A stretch of DNA of 64,000 nt, from NCBI GenBank assembly GCA_020740775.1, contig JAHEWK010000010.1:2232001-2296000 (forward strand), in the 5' to 3' direction. Shown here piece after piece: positions 55,906 to 64,000 of the stretch; positions within the stretch are counted from its first letter, which is position 1, and each line of letters begins with the position of its first letter. The stretch is from Ilyonectria destructans (Eukaryota; Ascomycota; Sordariomycetes; Hypocreales; Nectriaceae). The notes beneath the pieces are model-generated. The model worked only from the letters and a program-made list of their open reading frames with translations, ran no database searches and was not told the DNA's origin. A program made the translations under genes and the position numbers.

Positions 55906-57974
55906 GGCCATTATTTGTTGATTAGAGTACTACGGTCGAAAAACAGGTATTTAGAGCATTTTAGTATCTAAGATTTCCCCGTTTACATTATCTGAGAAGC
56001 ATCGAGGCAGCAGCGATGAAGCAGCTCCATGAATCTTCGATCATGATCTCCCACTTATTAAGTGAGAGAGGTAATGTGACCATTATGGCCAGTAAAAAAT
56101 CGCCAATGGAAGTGTTGCAAGGCTGGGGCATAATCGGCGTCGCTGATCGACCTCGGAAAGGCTTGCCTTCGTTTGTAGGACTTACGGTTTAGTCGCGGCG
56201 AACTACCGTTCCGCAGGTCTCGTGTTGCGGTGTTCCACATTGAAATCCAGGCGGTCAGTAAGAAAGAGAATGCGAAGATGCAAACTATTCATAGTGGAAA
56301 GAAGAGTGAAAGAGTTGAGACATAGGCACCAAGAGGGTCCTTCGGACAAAATAGAAGAATATGAGCCTAGCTTGGCCGTTTAATCGCAAAAGTTAGCAAG
56401 CGCCAGTGCGGCACACTCAGCGGTCCGGCCCAGGATTAATACCGCAGTAATCGTCGCTCCAGGAGTATACTCAGGTTTTCATCAGCAACACCAGTTAAAA
56501 TAGCTGGCAGACTGCAGTAAACAGATGGAGTTGCCCTCTTGTATCATCCCACTCTCCATCCCTTATTCAAAGGTTTTTCTCAACATCTTTAGCGTCCATA
56601 GGAATTCTTCATTATCGAGAGAAAGACTATTAAGATCTCGTAGTGGGAATGACCCTAGCCTTACTGAAAGAGCCGACTGAAAGGTATGTGACGAGGTATA
56701 GAGTAGGTCAATCAGCCGGGGGCTTGAACAAAGTGGATCAGGATGTTAGTATGAGTAAAATAGAGTGTCTGATATATTGGTAACAGCAGATAAGGGATCT
56801 GTATAACCACGGCGCATTGGTAGCTCAGGAATGTAGGTCTAAGGAAATGTGTGCGCACCTTATTAATCTACTCTATCGGTACAGAAGGATAGTGCGAGAC
56901 TTTAGGTTCTAACACGTAATATTAGATTTACCAATTAGAATTCACACGATGAGAACAACAGCATTTCTATTAGTGGAAACGATCGGCCCGCTATTATGAA
57001 CCCGTAGTTCAATTTCCCCCTTCTTCACCGAACTAAGATTTCTTAAACCTCAATTGCGTATATACCGCTACTTTTGCGCCAGCCCGGTATCGGGATTATA
57101 GCACGATATGTCTTCCGACAAAGACGAATAGCAACATTGCCCGCGTCTTGCAGCGGGGTAACAGCACACCACATGCCTCCATTCTCCACAATGGATGTTA
57201 CTTGCTAGCAAAAATGGACTGGATCCGGGATGTTTGCCTTATTCCCGACATTCGGGCAACCCGGAAGAGCGCTTTGATCCCTTTATTTGCCGTAATTTAA
57301 GCGGACAGTGGACAGTCTAAGTGGGTTTTCCGACAGCGGGACTGAGAGATCATCACTTGATGGAACATGGCTTCCGTAACCGAGGTTCAAAAGTTCACGC
57401 AAGAATTGAGTGACGTGTTTACATAGGATTTAGGTGTTTGGCGTAATAAGTTTCACAATAACGAAAATCACCATAAATATAGCGGTTGAATCTCTTTTAG
57501 ATCCCCGAGCCGCCGCAAGTTCTCCCTTCAATATCGTACTACTCTACTCCTCCAATAGCTCATCACTACATAACGCATTCTCACTAAACCCTTCCCCGCA
57601 GTTCCATGTGACGCCATGGACCCATAACTCTAACATTATTCCAAGCCTTGTTAAGGTCAAGTGCAGGTTGGCCGGGGTTAAGCTCCACTGGCTCATGCGC
57701 TTGCCCGACGATGCGCTACCAACTTCCGCACCTGGATATCTCTATAGCGCGTCTTGAGGTGAATACTCGGTTGTCCAACTAAGCTGAAGGGCCGAATTAA
57801 TCCTTGATCGGTCTGAATGCTACTGTAGATAGAAATTAATTTTGCCATGTGGCCGACCATATGTTGACCCGCAGACCGCAAGAGCGCACAATTATAACTA
57901 AGGCCGAGAACTATGTGCCGGGCCATGCTTGAACCTCACCTGTCAAGGCCACCGTAGAGAACATACAATTTACA
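55906..57974. other. Intergenic, no gene seen
   Basis: A 2.1-kb stretch between the TPR-CHAT gene and the second GH3 gene. I looked specifically for a small gasdermin-like or other effector gene and found none. A palindrome of the form CGG-N5-CCG lies at 57253-57263, the kind of site bound by Zn2Cys6 factors, about 710 bases before the GH3 start. Confidence 0.5.
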
Positions 57975-60460
57975 ATGAGAGCTCCTTCCTCTATTGTTCT
58001 TCTCGGCCTCTACGCCGCTGGATCCATTGCGGACAGCAGCTCCAACTCGTCGCACCCCTCCGAGGTGCCCTACTACGGCCTGAGCCCACCAGTGTACCCC
58101 AGCCGTGAGTCTTCTTCCTCCGGCTAGATTCATAGTTCCAGTTTCTCATGTCGAATATGCGTAGCGATCGGAAATGGTACTACTAACCGTCAATGGAGCG
58201 AGGCCTACCGCCGAGCCAAGGCACTCGTAAAACAGTTCACCCTCGAGGAAAAGGCAAACATTACTCGCGGCTGGACTGGCACCTGCACTGGAAACAGCGG
58301 TGAAGTCCCACGACTGGGCATACCAGCATTGTGTTTCTCTGATGCCCCTGACGGTGTCCGAGGCCAAGAGTTTGTCTCTGCCTTTCCAGCCGGCCTTCAC
58401 CTCGCTGCCACCTTTGACAAGGACCTCATGTACGAGTACGGCAAGGCCCTCGGAGAGGAATACTTTGGCAAGGGAGTCAATGTTGCTCTGGGCCCCACTG
58501 CCGGCCCCATGGGACGCATCGTTCGTGGTGGTCGCAACTGGGAGGGTCTCTCAAGCGACCCTTACCTCGCTGCCATGGGAATGGGCGCTGTTGTTCGCGG
58601 TATGCAGGATGCCGGCGTTATTGCGACGCCAAAGCACTTCCTCCTCAATGAGCAAGAGTTCCGTCGCCGCAATGGTGAACATGGCAACGGAACCCTCGAG
58701 TCTAGAAACCCTCCGGGCGAGTCTATCAGCTCCAATGTAGACGACCGTACCCTCCACGAGCTCTACGCCTTCCCTTTCATGGACGCACTCCGTGAGGGTG
58801 CTGGGAGTGTCATGTGTTCATACCAGCGCGCCAACCACTCGTACGGCTGCCAAAACTCCAAGCTGATGAACGGCATCCTCAAGACCGAGCTTGGCTTCGA
58901 GGGCTTCGTCGTTAGCGACTGGGGGGCACAGCTATCGGGCGTGGCCTCTGCCAATGCAGGTCTGGACGTTGTCATGCCCAATGATGGCTTCTGGGGAGAT
59001 TCTCTCGTCGAGGCCGTCAAGAATGGTTCCGTCAGTGAGGAAAGGATCGACGACATGGTCACCCGCCTGCTTGCCTCGTGGTACCATCTCGACCAGGAGA
59101 ACAAGATGCCCCCTGCCATGATTCACAACTACAACCAGAAGGGCGACGTGGTCAACGTGCAGGCTGATCACGGTGAGTTGATCCGAAAGATCGGGGCTGC
59201 CGGTACGGTTCTCGTCAAGAACGCGAAGAATGCGCTGCCTCTCAAGAACCCCAAGATGCTCGTCATCTACGGCTACGATGCCACTGTCAGTGCCGCCCCG
59301 TGGCGCAACCCCAACCGCTATGGTGGCGACTACAGCGTCAACTATGGTTGGAACACTTTCAATGGAACTCTTGTGACGGGCGGTGGATCGGGCATCAGCA
59401 CTCCTCCATACGTCGTCTCACCCTTCCAGGCCATCCAGGACCGCATTATCAAGAACAAGGGAACTCTTCGATGGGACTTTTACGCTGAAAACCCCGTTGG
59501 TCCTTTTGCAAATGCTGAAGCTTGTCTGGTCTTTATCAATGCCTACGGCTCTGAAAGCTACGACCGTGTTAGCCTAACTGACGAGTTCAGCGACAATCTT
59601 GTGAAGAATGTTGCCGCCAATTGCTCCAACACTATTGTCACCATCCACCACACTGGTAAGTACATACATATTCTTCCCCAACTGGGCGGCGTGAGTAAAG
59701 ATAACTGCGAATCCGAAGCTGACACCAACCTTGTCTAGGCGTTCGCACAGTTGATGCTTGGATTGACCACCCCAACGTCACTGCCGTCATTTATGCCGGT
59801 CTTCCTGGCCAGGAGTCAGGAAACAGTCTCGCCGATGTCTTGTTCGGTGACGTTAGCCCCTCCGGCAAGCTTCCGTTCACTGTTGCCAAGAAGGAGGAGG
59901 ACTATGGCCACCTTCTCAACTCCAGTGTTTCCTTTGACTACTTCCCCGAGGACAACTTTACTGAGGGCGTTTACATCGACTACCGATATTTTGATGCCAA
60001 TAAGATTGAGCCTCTGTATGAATTCGGCTTTGGCCTTTCGTACACCACTTTTGAGTTCTCAAACCTCGAGGCGGCTGTCAGGACTGATGTCAGCACCGAA
60101 GAGCTTCCTAACCCTAGAATTGAGATCGTCCAGGGTGGCCACCCTGAGCTATGGGACGTTGTTGCTTTAGTCAAGGCCACTGTCAAGAACACGGGCGAGG
60201 TAGACGGCGCCGAGGCTGCGCAACTCTACGTCCATATTCCGGGAGGTGACACTCCTTTGCGACAGCTGCGCGGCTTCCAGCAGGTCGGACCCCTCGTTCC
60301 GGGCCAGTCTAGACTGGCCAAGTTCCCTCTAACGCGAAGAGACCTTAGTATTTGGGACGTCACGGCTCAGGAGTGGCGTTTGAGAAAAGGAACCTACAAG
60401 TTGTATGTTGGTTCAAGCAGTAGAAAGCTTCCACTTACAGGCAGTATCAAGATAGATTGA
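57975..60460 (+). CDS. GH3 beta-glucosidase, secreted
   Basis: Three exons, 57975-58104, 58165-59655 and 59739-60460, about 780 residues. A signal peptide (PSSIVLLGLYAAGSIADS) begins the protein. The GH3 N-domain has LGPTAGPMGRIVRGGRNWEG, TPKHFLLNEQE and the nucleophile Asp in GFEGFVVSDWGA. The C-domain has LPGQESGNSLADVLFGDVSP and YEFGFGLSYTTFEFS, followed by a fibronectin-III-like end (DLSIWDVTAQEW). It should hydrolyse beta-glucosides outside the cell. Both introns restore the frame (YPS-P-IGNG and HHTG-VRTV). It is a different member from the other GH3 gene here (18612-21464), not a recent tandem copy. Confidence 0.9.
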
Positions 60461-60785
60461 GGATATTACTCAGGCCAGGGGATACTGAACTGAAGGAATT
60501 ATTTAAAAATTAATATTTAGGGTTTTTTTCTTTTTTAGCTTTAATATTATCAGATAGATTAAAGCCATAAAGTATTCTCAAACAGTAGATATAAGCAGTA
60601 AGTAAGTACTACACCCAGCACCAGAAGAGACAGTAGCTGAACAATAAGTTTGTTGCACACTGATCCTGGCCTTAAGCTTTAATTCAACCCTTCTGACTTC
60701 AACCCTGCAAAAGTAGCGTATGTACATATAAAATAGCCAGTGTTCTAGAATTACAATTTTTAACTTCCTCGCAATAACCGATTTT
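60461..60785. other. Intergenic between convergent genes
   Basis: AT-rich, 325 bases, with both 3' ends and no other feature. Confidence 0.5.
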
Positions 60786-63700
60786 CTAACTCAATCGCCG
60801 TCTCTTACGTTCAAAACCTTCCAACATATCGAGGAGATCATCAACATCCTCATCGTCTTCTTCGCCAACAAGCATTGCCAACTCTAGCGGCGTGTTTCCA
60901 TCGTTGTCTTTCACGTCTAGTAGACCAACCCCTCGTGGTGCAAACTCCAAAATGGTGTTCAGTACCTTCTTCTTAACTGCAGGGCATTGTTCACTTGCCA
61001 CGGCGAAATGCACAGCAGTCCAACCTTGACTCTTGCTGGAACGATTTCCAGGATATCTTTTGCGAAGTTTGAGCAATTTCTCGGTTTTGGCATCTCGCGA
61101 ATCCAACAACATGGCGATGAGCTTGGTGTATCCCTTCGCGATGGCGGCGTGCAGGGGATACTCGTAGGAGCTCGAAGAATGCAAGGACGCGTCCGCACCA
61201 CGGGCCAGCAGAAACTCGACGATTTCTTCGTGTTGGAAGTAGCAAGCGGTGTACAGAGGCGTTTTGCCAACATCAGAGCGGCGGTTGATGTCGTCTTGGC
61301 AGTGCTCACGTATCAGGTAACTTGCCGTGTCAGTCCATCTCATGATGAGAGCGTTGCCCAAAGCAGTCCCATAGTGGTCGGCCTTGGTATTGTAACTAGA
61401 GCAGTCACTTTTACAATCGGGACAGTCCCGCAGGTGACTCCGGAGCAGGGTAGTACACCCCATTGTGGCCAGCAGAACAAGCATGGTGGTATCTTGACCT
61501 TGGAGTAAGATGGCCCCCTTTGCTTGAGAAGAAGCGAGATATTTAACTTGTTGGTCAATGAGGGCCTTCGCTTTCCTTGATTTGCAGTTTTGCATGAACA
61601 GAGGCAAGCTCTTCTTGTCTACTAGCAAGCCGTCAGCTTCTCGGGCATGCTGGAGCCAGAACTCGCAAGCATAATCGAGAAACTCGGATTTGGCCTTGCT
61701 CAGACTGCAAGCGTCAAGAACGCGAGTGCAACACTCAAACAGGAACAAATGATGACTCTCCTTTAGATTATTCAAGTCTGGACCCAGGCCCCTTTCTTGG
61801 AAGAAGGGGCCTACCGAGTCATGAATGAAGCGGACCTGTTCTTCCGTCTCATATTGTTGTTGTTTCAAAGGACTAGAGCCAGCGACAGTAATTGGCTTTC
61901 TCAGCTTTACTATGTCGATGAGGCCGTGGGACTGGTGATGCAGTCGTGTCTTGAATTTTGCGCCTTCTGGTAGTTTTTCATCCGAGTTTTCCCAATGTGT
62001 GATGCTATTGTAGCTAAATTCCTTTGCAAATGCCAACGCGTGTCTGAGCTGATTTGGGGTCATTGGCTTGTACGATCCTAGGACCAGTTGGAACAGCTGG
62101 AGGGTGTGATGCTCCTTGGTGAAGTTGATATGACTAATAGTCTGTTCGTACATTTCACCAAAGGTGGCAGGGACTGCATCGACCAAGTTAATAAGCTCTT
62201 TTGGGCTTAATCGTTCACCTGCATCGAGAATGTCCGTGGTAACGAGGTTGGCCCATTGAAACCCATCGCCACTGCGATGGATCAATCTCTGCAGCAACTT
62301 GAATTCAAGCTCTGGGTTCTTCAATAACTCCAAACGTCGTGCAATAAATCTCTCCACCAAGCCCCGCTTTGGCTCATCCAATTCGATTGTCTCAGTTTCG
62401 AATTCCGAGGCGCTGTAGTCTGGGAAATATCTCCTAGAGACACAGATGCCAATGTCCACTCCGGCGCCAAGTGCTTTATTCAGCAGCTCGGAAGCGAAGC
62501 GCAGTATTGGGCGAAACCCATCGTCACCTCCGCTAGATTGAGGACCCGAGCACTCATTCAGGGCGTCAATGAAGATGCGTAAACGGAAGGATTCGGATCC
62601 GCAAGTGGGTTTGCTGTTGAGGATGACGTTCGTGATGTCTTCTCGGAGCTCTTTGTCCGTCCTCAAATCCACGTCCCACTCTCCCGTCAGTGCATCTGTG
62701 CATGCTTTGGCGTGAGTCCAAGGTTTCCCTGGTACTTTGGTGATGAGTTGGCCCAATAGAGATCGAAAGCAGGCGGTACTGGAACTCATCCATGAATCAA
62801 TGTCTTTGGCCTCGGAGGTGTGTTCGAAAAAGTGATACAAGGTGATAGTTGAAGAGTCGTCGTCGAAACTGGAGACGGCCTCCTTCATCAAGACTGATTT
62901 GCCAGCACCACACTTACCTTTCAATGTGATAAGTGCGGCTGCTTTGTTTGTTGGTCGAGAACTAGCCCACTTGGCGTACGTTTCGTGCCCAAGGAGCCAT
63001 TTCGAAGAGTCGAAAGTCAAGATTTCGTCGAACCGATTTCGTGGGCGCTTGGGATTGAGTTTCTTTTCGCAAACTATACAAGTCCGTGTTAATAGCTACC
63101 GAAGACCTATCTTGGTTCACTTACTCTCACGGGTTTTATCATCGGTCCTAGAGTGTGCCAAGACCAGTTCTGCTTGTGTTCCGGGAGCAGGCTGATGATG
63201 AATAGTCGACAACACGCTCTTCGCATACGCAGCTGCCATCGCGGCAGCATAGGGCTGCCATTGCTTGTTCTTCCGCTCATCTCCATAGTCACAAACGCCT
63301 CGGATCACACCTACAGCAATGCGGTTCATAGTACCGGCCGCCTCCATCTCTAGTCCAATGACGTTGAACCTGTCCCTTAGCTCGTTCCTCTTCTGGCGAT
63401 TCTTCATCAGCTTCTCCCCGGAGCCTATTGGGCCGTACCACACTCGCGTGCGCTCCACGTCGGGCCGTGGCTCACGCTCGACTTCTTTTTCCCCCATCTC
63501 ATCCGTCTCATATAGTCTGTCATGGTCCTGGCCGGGGTCGGCAAATGTGCCGGTTGTGTGCTTTTTGTCTCTTATGCGTCGGTAGTGCGAGAGAAAAAGA
63601 TTGCCGTCTATGGGCGCGGTCGTTTTGATATTACCAATGGCAGCTCTGACGACAGTTTCAGTGGTAGTTAAAACATGTCCCAAATGAAGCGGCTGGAAGC

Positions 63701-64000
63701 CGTCTTTCGCTGTCTCTTTGCCCAAGTCGTATGCGACAAGTCCGGGAGTGTCGCCTTCGGGGAGCGCCACTAGAACGTCACCGAGGCGGATGTCGCGCGG
63801 CGAAGTTGTGGAGAGGTTAGGCAGGCCGGCTGCGACGCCGACGAGAAGTCCAAACCACAGATTATGGAAGCACTTCTTCACCTGACTGGCGAGAGCGGCT
63901 GCGGAGCCAGTACCGTACTCCTGGCCTGCGGGAAGGGTCGCGATGACCGTATAGTGGTTGCACATGATGCCAGCATGGAACACGTAGTCGTCTCCGCGAT
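60786..64000 (-). CDS. PNP-NACHT-ankyrin NLR, partial at right edge
   Basis: At least two exons: 63125 to beyond 64000 and 60786-63073 (intron 63074-63124). The first part is a nucleoside-phosphorylase-like (PNP/UDP) domain lacking its first residues, which lie outside the window: LVGVAAGLPN, DIRLGDVLVALP, VIGLEMEAAGTMN. The second exon continues TFDSSKWLLGHETYAKW, then the NACHT P-loop GKCGAGKS, Walker B-like FIDALNEC and a winged-helix-like region. The C-terminus has ankyrin-type repeats (KTPLYTACYFQHEEIVEFLL, EYPLHAAIAKGYTKLI, GWTAVHFAVASEQ) and a basic end. This architecture is a common fungal NLR, with PNP as effector or sensor module and ankyrin repeats for recognition; it is likely an immune or incompatibility receptor in the cytosol. 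Confidence 0.9.

Noticed and set aside
55906..57974. Search for a gasdermin-like or other small effector next to the CHAT gene
   Set aside because: No frame of the right size or character is present on either strand; the region is non-coding.
1..64000. tRNA, rRNA or CRISPR arrays
   Set aside because: No cloverleaf with the GTTCRANNC T-loop, no rRNA core sequence and no regularly spaced repeats were found by eye; CRISPR is not expected in a fungus.

Overview
The window is nuclear DNA of a filamentous ascomycete (Pezizomycotina). The basis is short spliceosomal introns (mostly 45-100 nt, GT-AG with CTAAC/CTGAC-like branch sites), monocistronic genes on both strands, and families that are essentially fungal: DUF6536, DUF3112, a LaeA-like methyltransferase, a bZIP of the DUF3425 type, a Zn2Cys6 factor, a PNP-NACHT-ankyrin NLR and a TPR-CHAT protein. 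Class or genus cannot be fixed from the sequence alone. Exon structures were built by hand from reading frame, splice consensus and recalled family conservation.

Layout. 0-2.3 kb: no supportable gene. 2.3-10.5 kb: DUF6536 membrane protein, a hypothetical protein, an MFS transporter with a 15-nt microexon, and an SDR. 11.5-21.5 kb (all minus strand): a protein with an internal F-box-like segment, a seven-exon LaeA-like methyltransferase that needs two GC-AG introns, an epoxide hydrolase, and a secreted GH3 beta-glucosidase. 23.05-29.25 kb: a complete but dead Ty1/Copia LTR retrotransposon with a perfect TTTAC target duplication. Its gag-pol is one frame interrupted by 19 stop codons with no frameshift.

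30-50.3 kb: aldo/keto reductase and bZIP factor (divergent), a small SRPBCC protein, a LINE RNase H relic, a SUR1/CSH1-like GT32 glycosyltransferase, a DUF3112 membrane protein, an extended SDR, a secreted lysozyme-like protein, an alpha/beta hydrolase, an NmrA-like protein, a Zn2Cys6 factor and a glutathione S-transferase. Several are redox or detoxification enzymes next to regulators, but there is no PKS, NRPS, terpene synthase or P450, so this is not a classical biosynthetic cluster.

50.5-64 kb is the most interesting part. A small cysteine-rich, possibly secreted protein is divergent from a 1,499-residue protein with about 20 TPR-like repeats and a C-terminal CHAT caspase-like protease with both catalytic residues. 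After a second GH3 beta-glucosidase comes an NLR-type gene (nucleoside phosphorylase, NACHT, ankyrin repeats) that runs off the right edge. By analogy with known fungal and bacterial cell-death systems, a CHAT protease and a NACHT receptor within 5 kb is a candidate immune or allorecognition neighbourhood. I found no gasdermin-like substrate in the window.
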